Of a stretch of 64,000 bases of DNA, positions 1 through 7,938 are shown in pieces. A program made the translations under genes and the position numbers. The number at the start of each line of letters is the position of its first letter. The first letter of the stretch is position 1. Source of the DNA: an uncultured Nocardioides sp. (lineage in GTDB: Bacteria; Actinomycetota; Actinomycetes; Propionibacteriales; Nocardioidaceae); assembly GCF_947488025.1 (NCBI RefSeq), contig NZ_CANKYS010000002.1:496001-560000 (forward strand), in the 5' to 3' direction. A model generated the notes under the pieces. That model was not told the DNA's origin. It ran no database searches and was given only the letters and a program-made list of their open reading frames with translations.

Positions 1-736
1 CCGAGGGCTCGGGCGCCCAGTAGGGGTCACCGACCCGGCGGCCTGCCAGCACGTCGAGCAGCGCGGCGGCGTCGCGCACCGTGCGGGCCAGGGTCCCGGC
101 GGTCGCGAGCCCCACGGGGTCGCCGTAGCGGGGCGCTCCGCTGATCCGTCCGCGTGAGGGCTTGAGACCGACCAGGCCGCAGCACGAGGCAGGGATCCGG
201 ATCGACCCGCCCCCGTCGGACCCGGGCGCGACCGGCAGCAGCCCGGCGGCGACCGCCGCCGCGGCTCCACCGGACGAGCCGCCGGCGGTGCGCGAGGTGT
301 CCCAGGGCGTGACGGCCGGTGGGGCGACGTCGGGCTCGGTGTAGCAGGGCGACCCGAACTCCGGGGTGTTGGTCTTGCCCAGGCTCGGCATGCCGGCGGC
401 CTCGACGGTGAGGACGAGGTCGTCGGAGGCATCCGGCACGAAGTCGTCGTACGCCGCCGAGCCGAAGGTGGTGCGGACCCCGGCCGTGGGATGGAGGTCC
501 TTGATGCCCGTCGGGACGCCCCACAACGGACCTGCGTCCGGGGGGCGCCCCTCCTCCGCCAGCTGGGTGGTCAGCCGTCGCGCGTGCTCACGCGCCAGCT
601 CGTGCGTCGGCGTGATGAAGGCGCCCACCTCGATCGAGCCGGCACGGCCGGCGTAGTGCTCGACCAGCTCGAGCGGCGACACCTCGCCACGGCGTACGGC
701 GTCACCCTGCTCGAGCGCGGTCAGGTCGTGGAGCAC
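1..736 (-). CDS. Amidase (amidase signature family), 3' end cut by window edge
   Basis: This is the N-terminal half (about 245 codons) of an amidase-signature enzyme, which hydrolyses an amide or carbamoyl group. The Ser-cisSer-Lys triad is visible: the Lys in [14 protein letters not shown], the Gly/Ser-rich stretch [14 protein letters not shown], and the nucleophile region [16 protein letters not shown]. The first residues read [20 protein letters not shown] from a GTG, a typical start for the family. The natural substrate cannot be told. It is not the GatA of this genome, which lies at 49955-51466. It sits 20 bases downstream of the flavin reductase on the same strand and may share its transcript. 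Confidence 0.85.
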   Translation of the reverse strand, partial: MLHDLTALEQGDAVRRGEVSPLELVEHYAGRAGSIEVGAFITPTHELAREHARRLTTQLAEEGRPPDAGPLWGVPTGIKDLHPTAGVRTTFGSAAYDDFVPDASDDLVLTVEAAGMPSLGKTNTPEFGSPCYTEPDVAPPAVTPWDTSRTAGGSSGGAAAAVAAGLLPVAPGSDGGGSIRIPASCCGLVGLKPSRGRISGAPRYGDPVGLATAGTLARTVRDAAALLDVLAGRRVGDPYWAPEPS

Positions 737-756
737 ACGGCCGAACCTAGCGCCCG

Positions 757-1311
757 TCAGGCGGCGACGACGACCTCGTGCGCGACGAGGGCGTCGAGGG
801 CGCCGAGGAAGCGCTGCACGGCCGCCTCGTCCTGCAGCGGGTCGCCCTCGAGGGCGGGCTCGTCGACGACGATGCCCTCCACCACGACGGCGCCGGCGAT
901 GGTGGCCGAGTGGCGGGCGTGCTCGTGCGACCACTTGCCGCCGTACGGCGTGGGGGTGGCGCCGATGGCCGCGAAGGGCTTGCCGACGATGGCGCCCTGG
1001 CCGTAGGGGCGCGAGAGCCAGTCGATGGCGTTGTTGAGGACGGCCGGCATGGTGCCGTTGTACTCCGGCGTCACGGCCAGCACGCGGTCGGCTCCGGCGA
1101 CGGCCTCACGCAGGGCGGTGGCGGCGGCCGGCGCGGCGTCGCCGTCGAGCTCCTCGGTGTAGAACGGGACGGCGTCGAGGCCCTGGACGACGTCGACGGT
1201 GACACCTGCGGGGGCGTGGTCGCGGAGGTGCTCGGCGATGCGACGGTTGAGCGAGCCGGCGCGGTTGGAGCCGAGGAGGACGGCGACACGGGTCTGCTTC
1301 TGAGTGGTCAT
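757..1311 (-). CDS. NADPH-dependent FMN reductase / flavodoxin-fold quinone reductase
   Basis: This 184-residue protein has the NADPH-dependent FMN reductase fold. The FMN phosphate loop is GSNRAGSLNRRIAE near residues 14-27, and the second flavin loop is TPEYNGTMPAVLNNAIDWLSRP near residues 80-101. Such enzymes reduce flavins, quinones, azo compounds or chromate; the physiological substrate is not evident. The ATG at 1311 gives MTTQKQTRVAVLLGSNR, and the frame stays open further upstream only as a shadow. It is divergent from a TetR gene 72 bases away, with a perfect 14-base palindrome between them, so repression by that TetR is likely. Confidence 0.85.
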   Translation of the reverse strand: MTTQKQTRVAVLLGSNRAGSLNRRIAEHLRDHAPAGVTVDVVQGLDAVPFYTEELDGDAAPAAATALREAVAGADRVLAVTPEYNGTMPAVLNNAIDWLSRPYGQGAIVGKPFAAIGATPTPYGGKWSHEHARHSATIAGAVVVEGIVVDEPALEGDPLQDEAAVQRFLGALDALVAHEVVVAA

Positions 1312-1322
1312 ACCCGTCGAAA

Positions 1323-1336
1323 CGGACCGCGGTCCG
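1323..1336. promoter_or_regulatory. 14-base palindrome, probable TetR operator
   Basis: CGGACCGCGGTCCG is a perfect palindrome in the 72-base gap between the divergent flavin reductase and TetR genes. It is about 12 bases upstream of the reductase start and close to its likely promoter. Position and symmetry fit a TetR dimer site; this is inferred. Confidence 0.6.
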
Positions 1337-1371
1337 CTTCTATTCCGGTGCGGCCGATGTTTCTCGAGACC

Positions 1372-1377
1372 TAGGCT
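1372..1377 (+). promoter_or_regulatory. Leaderless -10 element of the TetR gene
   Basis: TAGGCT lies exactly 6 bases before the GTG at 1384. This spacing would start the transcript at or next to the start codon. No Shine-Dalgarno sequence is seen. Confidence 0.55.
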
Positions 1378-1383
1378 GGCGGG

Positions 1384-1974
1384 GTGACCCACCTGCTGCC
1401 GCTGGCCGACGAGCCCGCGCCGGAGCGGGCCGACGCGGCGCGCAACCGCGAGGCGATCCTCGCAGCGGCGCTGCGCCTGGTGCGGACGCGGGGGGTCGGG
1501 TGCGTGACGATGGACACGGTCGCCGCCGAGGCGGGGGTCGGCAAGGGCACCCTGTTCCGGCGCTTCGAGAGCCGCGAGGGGCTGATGGCCGCGGTGCTCA
1601 ACGAGTCCGAGACGGCGTGGCAGGGACAAGTCATCTCGGGTCCGCCGCCGCTGGGGCCCGGCGCCCCACCGCTGGACCGGCTGCTCGCCTTCGGGCACTC
1701 CCGCCTGCGGACCAACCTGACCCACGCCGAGCTCATCGCGGCCGCCGGTCGTCCCGGCGCCCGGTCGGCTGCCGCCGTCTCGTTCGCCAACATGCACGTC
1801 CGCTACCTGCTGGGTGAGCTCGGGGTCACCGGGGACCTGCTGATGCTCGCCACCGCGCTCCTCGCGCCGCTGGAGATGGTCGTGCTGGACCAGCAGGTCA
1901 ACGCCGAGCACATCGCGCTCGAGCGGATCGAGGCCGGGTGGGACGACCTCGTACGCCGCGTGGTCGGCGCCTGA
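1384..1974 (+). CDS. TetR/AcrR family transcriptional regulator
   Basis: This 196-residue regulator has an N-terminal TetR helix-turn-helix: NREAILAAALRLVRTRGVGCVTMDTVAAEAGVGKGTLFRRF spans about residues 21-61, split here only for description. The C-terminal ligand domain (about residues 80-196) is of the uncharacterised type, so no ligand can be named. It starts at a GTG with no ribosome binding site but with a -10 hexamer 6 bases upstream. The probable target is the divergent flavin reductase, and perhaps itself. It ends 12 bases from the convergent cimA stop. Confidence 0.85.
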   Translation: MTHLLPLADEPAPERADAARNREAILAAALRLVRTRGVGCVTMDTVAAEAGVGKGTLFRRFESREGLMAAVLNESETAWQGQVISGPPPLGPGAPPLDRLLAFGHSRLRTNLTHAELIAAAGRPGARSAAAVSFANMHVRYLLGELGVTGDLLMLATALLAPLEMVVLDQQVNAEHIALERIEAGWDDLVRRVVGA

Positions 1975-1986
1975 CCCTGCCGCCCC

Positions 1987-3567
1987 TCAGCGGTGGTGGC
2001 GGCGCAGCCCGAAGGTGAGCCCGTCGACGAGCGCCCCCCACGACGCCTCGATCACGTTGGCGCCGACACCGACGGTGACCCACGACGACTCCCCGTCCGT
2101 GGTCTCGATGAGCACGCGGGTGATCGCGTCGGTGCCGTGCCCCTGGTCGAGGATGCGCACCTTGTAGTCGATCAGCTCGAACTTCGCGACCTCGGGGAAG
2201 GCCTGGCCGATGGCCTCGCGCAGCGCGGCGTCGAGGGCGTTGACGGGGCCGTTGCCCTCGCCGGTGACGACGTAGCGCACCCCCTCGGCCCGGAGCTTCA
2301 CCGTCGCCTCGGAGACGGCCTCGCCCTGCGTCCGGGTCTCGGTGATCACGCGCCACGACTCGACGTCGAAGTAGGACGGCCGGGTGCCCTCGACCTCCTC
2401 GGCCAGCAGCAGCTCGAACGAGGCATCCGCTGCCTCGAAGGTGTGGCCGCGCTGCTCCATCGCCTTGACGCGTTCGGTCACCCGCGTGACGAGCTCCCTG
2501 TCGTCGGAGAGGTCGTAGCCGAGCTCGCGGCCCTTGAGCTCGATGGAGGCGCGCCCTGCCATGTCGGAGACGAGCAGGCGCATGTCGTTGCCGACGACGA
2601 GCGGGTCGAGGTGCTGGTAGAGATCGGGATCGACCTTGATGGCGCTCGCGTGCAGGCCCGCCTTGTGCGCGAACGCGGACGTGCCGACGTAGGGCTGGCG
2701 TGAGGCCGGCGGGACGTTGGTGACCTCCGCGACCGCGTGGGCGATGCGGGTGGCCTCACGGAGCAGGCCCTGGGGCAGGACGGCGCGGTCCAGCTTGAGC
2801 TCGAGGTTGGCCACGACGGTGACCAGGTCGGCGTTGCCGGTCCGCTCGCCGTAGCCGTTGATGCAGCCCTGGACGTGGGTCGCGCCGGCGGCGACGGCGG
2901 CCAGCGAGTTGGCCACCGCGCAGCCGCTGTCGTTGTGGGCGTGGATGCCGACCCGGGCGCCGGTCGTCCCGACCACGTCGAGCACGACGTCGGAGACCCA
3001 GTCGGGCAGCATGCCGCCGTTGGTGTCGCACAGCGCGACCACCTCGGCGCCGGCCTCGGCGGCGGTGCGCAGCACCTCCAGGGCGTAGGCCCGGTTGGCG
3101 CGGTAGCCGTCGAAGAAGTGCTCGGCGTCGAGGAAGACCGTCTGGCCCTCCTCGCGCAGGTGCGTGACCGTGTCGCGCACCATCGCGAGGTTCTCCTCGA
3201 GCGTGGTGCGCAGGGCGAGCTCGACGTGCCGGTCGTGCGACTTCGCCACGAGGGTGACCACGCCAGCCCCGGAGTCGCGGAGGGCCGCGACGAGCGGGTC
3301 GTCCGCGGCACGTACGCCGGCCCGGCGCGTCGCACCGAAGGCCGCGAGCCGCGCGTGCTCGAGGTCGAGCTCGTCGCGGGCGCGGCGGAAGAACTCAGTG
3401 TCCTTGGGGTTCGCCCCCGGCCAGCCGCCCTCGATGTAGCCCACGCCGAGGCCGTCGAGCTGCTTGGCGATGGACAGCTTGTCGGCGACCGAGAGGTTGA
3501 GGCCCTCCTGCTGGGCGCCGTCGCGCAGGGTGGTGTCGTAGACGTGGAACGAGCCGTGCAGGTCCAT
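1987..3567 (-). CDS. cimA: Citramalate synthase
   Basis: Citramalate synthase condenses pyruvate with acetyl-CoA to (R)-citramalate, giving 2-oxobutyrate for isoleucine without threonine. The 526-residue protein has the HMGL-like TIM barrel: DTTLRDGAQQEGLNLSV near residue 11, the metal-binding HAHNDSGCAVANSLAAV, and GCINGYGERTGNADL. The last 130 residues form the LeuA-type allosteric domain, so isoleucine feedback is likely. AHKAGLHASAIKVDPDLY and the absence of 2-oxoisovalerate features favour CimA over LeuA, as does the N-terminal DTTLRDGAQQEG. It is preceded by a Thr/Ile leader peptide and an intrinsic terminator, so it appears to be controlled by attenuation. Ribosome binding site is weak. 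Confidence 0.92.
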   Translation of the reverse strand: MDLHGSFHVYDTTLRDGAQQEGLNLSVADKLSIAKQLDGLGVGYIEGGWPGANPKDTEFFRRARDELDLEHARLAAFGATRRAGVRAADDPLVAALRDSGAGVVTLVAKSHDRHVELALRTTLEENLAMVRDTVTHLREEGQTVFLDAEHFFDGYRANRAYALEVLRTAAEAGAEVVALCDTNGGMLPDWVSDVVLDVVGTTGARVGIHAHNDSGCAVANSLAAVAAGATHVQGCINGYGERTGNADLVTVVANLELKLDRAVLPQGLLREATRIAHAVAEVTNVPPASRQPYVGTSAFAHKAGLHASAIKVDPDLYQHLDPLVVGNDMRLLVSDMAGRASIELKGRELGYDLSDDRELVTRVTERVKAMEQRGHTFEAADASFELLLAEEVEGTRPSYFDVESWRVITETRTQGEAVSEATVKLRAEGVRYVVTGEGNGPVNALDAALREAIGQAFPEVAKFELIDYKVRILDQGHGTDAITRVLIETTDGESSWVTVGVGANVIEASWGALVDGLTFGLRRHHR

Positions 3568-3610
3568 CGGAGGTCTCTCGGTCGCGAGTGTGGGGGCGGC
3601 GGTGGGGCAG

Positions 3611-3637
3611 AAAAAAACCTCCTGGGGTGCAGGAGGT
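3611..3637 (-). terminator. Intrinsic terminator (attenuator) before cimA
   Basis: On the minus strand, ACCTCCT and AGGAGGT form a 7-base-pair stem around a 7-base loop, followed by seven T residues. It lies after the leader peptide stop and 44 bases before the cimA start, the classical attenuator position. U-tract terminators are rare in such GC-rich DNA, which adds weight. Confidence 0.8.
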
Positions 3638-3661
3638 AGGCGCGGCGGGGGTCCCGTCGCG

Positions 3662-3694
3662 CTAGGAAATGATGATGGTGGTGCAGGTGGTCAC
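3662..3694 (-). CDS. Leader peptide of the cimA attenuator (MTTCTTIIIS)
   Basis: A 10-codon ORF starts with GTG and reads Thr-Thr-Cys-Thr-Thr-Ile-Ile-Ile-Ser, then TAG. Four Thr and three consecutive Ile codons in ten match the logic of thr/ilv leaders: the ribosome stalls when charged tRNA-Thr or tRNA-Ile is scarce. The terminator begins 25 bases after its stop, and cimA supplies the isoleucine branch. CACCAT sits 6 bases before the GTG, so the leader may be translated without a Shine-Dalgarno sequence. An in-frame GTG at about 3721 could lengthen it. Attenuation itself is inferred. Confidence 0.65.
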   Translation of the reverse strand: MTTCTTIIIS

Positions 3695-3725
3695 GAGTCC
3701 ATGGTGCCACCGATCCCTCACCCCT

Positions 3726-3739
3726 GAGACGTACGTCTC
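3726..3739. promoter_or_regulatory. 14-base palindrome upstream of the cimA leader
   Basis: GAGACGTACGTCTC is a perfect palindrome about 20 bases upstream of the likely -10 of the cimA leader, over the expected -35 region. It could be an operator adding control on top of attenuation. No regulator is identified. Confidence 0.4.
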
Positions 3740-3765
3740 GGCATCCGGTCGGCACGCACACGCGT

Positions 3766-3802
3766 GCCCCGGGCGCCGCCCCCCACGAGTGACGCCCGGG
3801 GC
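3766..3802 (-). terminator. GC-rich hairpin, possible terminator of the metalloprotease gene
   Basis: GCCCCGGGCG and CGCCCGGGGC form perfect 10-base arms around a 17-base spacer. It lies about 110 bases downstream of the metalloprotease stop and upstream of the cimA promoter region. There is no U-tract, so termination is only suggested. Confidence 0.4.
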
Positions 3803-3871
3803 CCGTGCATCCCCCCGGATGTGGGCCAGTCCACCGTCTCCGGCCGACGCCGACCACGACCAGCGACCCGC

Positions 3872-3889
3872 ACAGTTCTCGTACAGTTC
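3872..3889. repeat. Direct repeat ACAGTTC, 11-base period
   Basis: ACAGTTC occurs at 3872-3878 and 3883-3889, one helical turn apart, between the metalloprotease and the cimA promoter. It could be an activator or repressor site, or chance. Confidence 0.3.
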
Positions 3890-3914
3890 CGCCGGTCGTG
3901 ACCGGACCGTCAGG

Positions 3915-4949
3915 TCACCCGAGCGCGCGGTACTCCGTCCACGCCATCTGCATGCGAGTGGCCTGGCCGTTGGTGAACTGGGTCATGCAGGAGTCGTAGG
4001 TGTAGTCCATGAAGTTGGTGATCGGGTCGAGTCCCCCGCCGGCGCACGTGTCGCGCCCGACCGGGCACTGGAAGGCAGGCGACGCCTCGGGGGCGGTGTC
4101 CGCGACGTAGTCACCCGGCTCGGCGCACCCGCCCTGGAACGTGTGGTAGAGCTCGAGCCAGTGGCCGACCTCGTGGGTCGCAGTGTCGCCCTCGCCGTAG
4201 GTCGGGTAGACGCTGGTGTCACCGGTGTCGCCCGGGACGCTCGGCAGGCTGCGGTAGTCGACGACGACGCCGTCGCGGTACTGCGGGAGCGGGTTGCCGG
4301 CCGTGGCCTCGACGTCGAAGTCGGAGGGGAAGTAGGCCCAGCCGAGGAGCGACTGGCCGAGCGAGGCGGAGTAGATGTTGAGCGTCTCCGAGGTGCTGTC
4401 ACCGTAGAGCGCCTTCTTCATCGCCACCTCCTTGCCGCCACCGCGGAAGTAGCGCGGCTCGGCGCCGTTGGAGGAGATCAGGTTGAACCACTGCGGCTCG
4501 TAGGTGCGCGTCACCTCCTCGAGCTCGAAGGAGAAGCCGTGCGGGGCGTAGGCCTCGTTGAGCACCCGGATCTGCTCGTCGATGCGGGCACGGGAGAGGT
4601 CGCCGCCCTCCTGGCCGCGGTCCTTGGCGATCACGTGGAAGCGCACCGGGACGGTGACGGGCTCGAACGCAGCGGCCGACACTGTCGTGCCGGGCTTGCC
4701 TTTGGCGGACCTGCGCGAGGTCGTGCGCGCCTTCGCCGCCTGGGCGAGCGGGTCCTTGTGCACGACGTGGAGGTCGTCGCGCGGGATGGTGCCGGCCGGC
4801 GCGGCTGCGATCTCGCCGTAGTCGATGCAGTCGGTCGCCTTGTCCTTGGCGGGCGCCGCGAACGACGGCGTCGACATGCCCATCCCGAGGGCGAGGGCAG
4901 TGGCCGCGACGCCGAGGCGTCGTAGGGCAGGGGTGCTGCTGAGGCGCAT
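3915..4949 (-). CDS. Secreted M43-family (pappalysin-like) zinc metalloprotease
   Basis: This 344-residue exported protease has a signal peptide at about residues 1-31 (MRLSSTPALRR, a hydrophobic core, then PSFA-AP). The catalytic zinc motif HEVGHWLELYH fits HExxHxxxxxH, followed by the Met-turn NFMDYTYDSCM about 70 residues later, as in metzincins of the M43 cytophagalysin/pappalysin group. Cysteines flank the active site (GGCAEPGDY, QCPVGRDTC, DSCM) and could form the disulfides usual in the family. The start has GGGGACC upstream. Substrate is unknown; release of peptides outside the cell is the likely role. It is a single gene between cimA and DUF5709. Confidence 0.85.
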   Translation of the reverse strand: MRLSSTPALRRLGVAATALALGMGMSTPSFAAPAKDKATDCIDYGEIAAAPAGTIPRDDLHVVHKDPLAQAAKARTTSRRSAKGKPGTTVSAAAFEPVTVPVRFHVIAKDRGQEGGDLSRARIDEQIRVLNEAYAPHGFSFELEEVTRTYEPQWFNLISSNGAEPRYFRGGGKEVAMKKALYGDSTSETLNIYSASLGQSLLGWAYFPSDFDVEATAGNPLPQYRDGVVVDYRSLPSVPGDTGDTSVYPTYGEGDTATHEVGHWLELYHTFQGGCAEPGDYVADTAPEASPAFQCPVGRDTCAGGGLDPITNFMDYTYDSCMTQFTNGQATRMQMAWTEYRALG

Positions 4950-5049
4950 GGGGGGTCCCCTTCACGTGAGTCGGTTGAGGGGACCGTATGCCCGCGCGGC
5001 GGGTCGGGAGAAGACCCACTTTCGGGTGGAGCAGGCCGTCGGGACGACG

Positions 5050-5082
5050 CGAGAGCCCCCGACCTCGGGTCGGGGGCTCTCG
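5050..5082 (-). terminator. Hairpin terminator downstream of the DUF5709 gene
   Basis: CGAGAGCCCCCGACC and GGTCGGGGGCTCTCG form perfect 15-base arms around a 3-base loop, starting 10 bases past the DUF5709 stop. The stem is strong; there is no clear U-tract. Confidence 0.7.
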
Positions 5083-5092
5083 TGGTCGTCGC

Positions 5093-5650
5093 CTACGGTC
5101 GGTCGGGGTCCTCGACCACGTGCACGGCCGCTTCTTCGGCGCCGGCCGCGGCACCGTCGATCCCCACGTCCTCGGCGACGAGGTCCTTCTCGGTGTCGGT
5201 CCGCACACCTTCGTCCGCGGCGACCAGGCGTCCCGCGCGCTCACCCTCGGCGCCCTCGACGTCGGCCTGGACGGCCTCGCCCTCGCTCGAGTCCTCGGCC
5301 ACCATCGCGGCCAGGTCACCACGCGCGGCCTCCTCGTCGGCGACCTCGTACGGGTCGGGCTCGGCGACCTCCTGGTCGACCCGCTGGTCGAGCGACTCGC
5401 CCTGGATCTCCTCGAGCGGGGTGTTGCCGTAGCCCTGCGCCGCCGACCACTTCTCCGGCGGCGAGTAGCCCTCGTCCAGCGGCTCGGCGAGACCCCGGTC
5501 GTCGACGAGGCTGTCGCCGTCGCCCTGGGGCTGGTTCTCGTCGTCGACGCTGTAGCCGTGGTAGCTCTCGTTGTCGGTGCTGTCCCCGGTGACGTCCACT
5601 GCCGGGTCGGTGCCGATCTCGGTGGCGATGTCGGGCTGGTCGGAGCTCAT
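5093..5650 (-). CDS. DUF5709 family protein (acidic, actinobacterial)
   Basis: This 185-residue, strongly acidic soluble protein starts MSSDQPDIATEIG after an excellent AGGAGG ribosome binding site. The central part has the pattern seen in actinobacterial DUF5709 proteins: VDDENQPQGDGDSLVDDRGLAEPLDEGYSPPEKW near residues 33-66, read in pieces. The C-terminal third is Glu/Ala-rich and probably disordered. No function is known for the family. It lies 72 bases downstream of the kinase gene on the same strand and ends at its own strong hairpin. Confidence 0.7.
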   Translation of the reverse strand: MSSDQPDIATEIGTDPAVDVTGDSTDNESYHGYSVDDENQPQGDGDSLVDDRGLAEPLDEGYSPPEKWSAAQGYGNTPLEEIQGESLDQRVDQEVAEPDPYEVADEEAARGDLAAMVAEDSSEGEAVQADVEGAEGERAGRLVAADEGVRTDTEKDLVAEDVGIDGAAAGAEEAAVHVVEDPDRP

Positions 5651-5721
5651 CGGTCCTCCTGCTGTCAGGTGCGTGGGCACGCTAGGTACCCCGTGAGGGC
5701 CCACCTGAACGGCGAGGTCCG

Positions 5722-7446
5722 TCACAGCCAGCCGGGGAGCCTCACGTCGGAGAAGGGGGCGGCGTCGTACGGCGTCCAGCTGGTGCCCTGCGCCGACGCC
5801 GCGGCACCGAGGCCGGAGCCCGTGGCGGCGACCAGCAGGGTGACGAGCAGCCACGGCACGCCGCGACGAGCGAGCGGGTCGACGAGGCGGTGGACCGGCG
5901 AGCGCAGCCGCTCCGACCCCGGCCCCCACCAGGTCGACAGCGCGAACATCGCGCCGATCACGGCGAGCGAGGTCGTCAGCGACAGCGACGCCGCGAAGCA
6001 GAGGAGCGCGACCGCGCAGGCGATCCCGGCGCTCCAGAGGAAGAGCACGAGGGAGCCGCCGAGACCGGCCACCGCGTGCCACGGGGCGGCGAGCAGCACC
6101 TGGATGCCGTCGTACCACCTCGCGCCGCGACGGTAGCGGCGGTTGCCGGCGGACGCCGCGGCCAGCGAGCCGCTGCGCAGCAGCCACACGAGGACGAAGA
6201 GGACGGCGAGCGTGACGTAGGGGGCGAAGGTGATCGCGCCGGCGACGACGCCACCGGCCGCGAGGAGCGTGAGCGAGCGGCGCATCCGCTGGCCGGCGGG
6301 CACGCGCGGTCGGGCGGGCGGTCCGTAGTCGGTCACGTGCTCGGTCGAACCGTCCGGGAGGACGCGGGTCTGGCGGTGCGGGAGCGTCCCGGCGTCGCCC
6401 CACCCGACGGTGTCGTCGTGCTCGGGGCGGTCCCAGTCGTGGGACCAGTGGACCGGCTCGTCGACCGGCTCATGGACCGGCTCGTGGCCCTCTGGCGCGT
6501 GGAGCGCGGCGGGGACCGGCTCCGCCAGCGCGGCCGCGCTGCCGACACGGGTCGGGGCCTCCAGGTCCTGGCGGACACCGGCGACGTAGGGCAGCGTGAC
6601 CGGGCTCGCCTCGTGGTGGCGCTCCTCGGCCGCGGGCGTCCCGAGGTCCTCGAGCCAGTCGCGCACCTCCTCGAGCGAGGGCCGGTCCGCGGGGTCGGGT
6701 GCGAGCGCCTCCTCGACGAGCTCGACCACGACGGGGTCCAGGCCGGTCAGGTAGTGCTCGCCACGCCGGACGCGGTCCATCACCGCCACGGACGGCCCGC
6801 GGCCGTAGGGCGCGCGACCGGTGCCGGCGTACGCCACCGTGGCGGCCCAGGCATGCACGTCGGACGCGGCGGTGGCGTCGTCGCCGTAGAGGATCTCGGG
6901 GGCGAGGTAGCCGGGGGTGCCGAGCAGCCAGCCGTTCATCGTGATCCGCGAGTCCTCGGCGACGCGGGCCAGGCCGAAGTCGATCAGGATCGGCGTGCGG
7001 CCCTCCATGATCACGTTGGACGGCTTCACGTCGCGGTGCAGCACCCCGACGGAGTGGACCGCCTCGAGCGCCTCGGCGAGGCAGTCGGCGAACCAGAGCA
7101 GGTCGGCGCCCTGCAGCGCCCCCTCCTCCTGCACGTGGTCGTGGAGCGAGAGGCCGGGCACGTAGCGCGTGGCGACGAAGGGGATCTCGCCGAACGGGTC
7201 GGCGTCGACGATCTCGGCGATGCGACGGCTGCGGATGCGGCTCAGCGAGCTCACCTCGCGCGCCAGCCGGCGCCGCGCCTCGTCGTCGCCGACGACGTGC
7301 GGTCGCAGGACCTTGATCGCCACCGGACGCTCCCCGGGCTTCTGCCCGAGGTGCACCACGCCCATGCCGCCCTCGCCGAGGCGGGCGCGCAGCGCGTAGC
7401 CGCCGACGGTGAGCCCGGGCGGCGGCGCCTTCGGGGACGTCGTCAC
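5722..7446 (-). CDS. Membrane-anchored eukaryotic-type Ser/Thr protein kinase
   Basis: This 574-residue kinase has an N-terminal catalytic domain at about residues 16-285. The glycine loop is LGEGGMGVV at 23-31, the ATP Lys is K45 in VAIK, the catalytic loop is HRDVKPSN at 137-144, DFG starts at 156, and TPGYLAPE forms the activation segment. A Pro/His/Glu-rich linker (about 285-400) includes repeats of HEPV/DEPV. The C-terminal third has about five hydrophobic membrane segments with no PASTA repeats, so its input differs from PknB-type kinases. It starts at a GTG with TATCCT 6 bases upstream, and is divergent from the DksA-like gene. Confidence 0.88.
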   Translation of the reverse strand: MTTSPKAPPPGLTVGGYALRARLGEGGMGVVHLGQKPGERPVAIKVLRPHVVGDDEARRRLAREVSSLSRIRSRRIAEIVDADPFGEIPFVATRYVPGLSLHDHVQEEGALQGADLLWFADCLAEALEAVHSVGVLHRDVKPSNVIMEGRTPILIDFGLARVAEDSRITMNGWLLGTPGYLAPEILYGDDATAASDVHAWAATVAYAGTGRAPYGRGPSVAVMDRVRRGEHYLTGLDPVVVELVEEALAPDPADRPSLEEVRDWLEDLGTPAAEERHHEASPVTLPYVAGVRQDLEAPTRVGSAAALAEPVPAALHAPEGHEPVHEPVDEPVHWSHDWDRPEHDDTVGWGDAGTLPHRQTRVLPDGSTEHVTDYGPPARPRVPAGQRMRRSLTLLAAGGVVAGAITFAPYVTLAVLFVLVWLLRSGSLAAASAGNRRYRRGARWYDGIQVLLAAPWHAVAGLGGSLVLFLWSAGIACAVALLCFAASLSLTTSLAVIGAMFALSTWWGPGSERLRSPVHRLVDPLARRGVPWLLVTLLVAATGSGLGAAASAQGTSWTPYDAAPFSDVRLPGWL

Positions 7447-7452
7447 GGCACG

Positions 7453-7458
7453 AGGATA
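7453..7458 (-). promoter_or_regulatory. Leaderless -10 element of the kinase gene
   Basis: On the minus strand TATCCT is followed by 6 bases and the GTG start at 7446. The hexamer and the spacing fit a leaderless transcript. Confidence 0.55.
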
Positions 7459-7531
7459 CGGCGGAAGCCGCGGTGCGCCCCGATCCCGGCACGCGCGGCG
7501 GGGCGCTGTCGGCCCCGTGGGCGACCATGGT

Positions 7532-7879
7532 GTGGTGGACGACCCCCGGCAGCGACTCCAGCACGAGCGCGAGCAGACCATCCAGCGCCTCGCGAGCCTG
7601 ACCGGTGACTACGACGCGGTCGTCGCGGCGTCCCTCGACACCAACGCCGACGACGAGCACGACCCCGAGGGCACGACCATCGCCTTCGAGAGGTCCCAGA
7701 TCGGCGCGCTCGTGCGCCAGGTGCGACACCACCTCGCCGAGCTCGACGCCGCGCTCGCCCGGGTCGATGCGGGCGTCTACGGCACCTGCGAAGTGTGTGG
7801 GTCGGCGATCGGGGACGCGCGACTCGACGCGCTGCCCGCCGCGCGCACCTGCATCCACTGTGCGTCCCGGCGGCCGTGA
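7532..7879 (+). CDS. TraR/DksA family C4 zinc-finger protein
   Basis: This protein of about 115 residues has a helical coiled-coil-like N-terminal part (RQRLQHEREQTIQRL and IGALVRQVRHHLAELDAALARV) and a C-terminal zinc finger with four Cys in CEVCGSAIGDARLDALP...CIHC. Family members bind in the RNA polymerase secondary channel and modulate transcription during stress. The acidic coiled-coil tip of E. coli DksA is only loosely matched (DTNADDEHDPEG). The start is uncertain: GTG codons at 7532 and 7535 follow each other, with no ribosome binding site. Confidence 0.8.
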   Translation: MVDDPRQRLQHEREQTIQRLASLTGDYDAVVAASLDTNADDEHDPEGTTIAFERSQIGALVRQVRHHLAELDAALARVDAGVYGTCEVCGSAIGDARLDALPAARTCIHCASRRP

Positions 7880-7926
7880 GCTGCCCCTCGGCCATCCGGC
7901 CGATCCGGCGGACGGCGAGAGCGCAC

Positions 7927-7932
7927 TACCGT
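7927..7932 (+). promoter_or_regulatory. Leaderless -10 element of the histidine kinase gene
   Basis: TACCGT lies exactly 6 bases before the GTG at 7939, in the gap after the DksA-like gene. It gives the two-component pair its own promoter. Confidence 0.5.
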
Positions 7933-7938
7933 GCTCGG

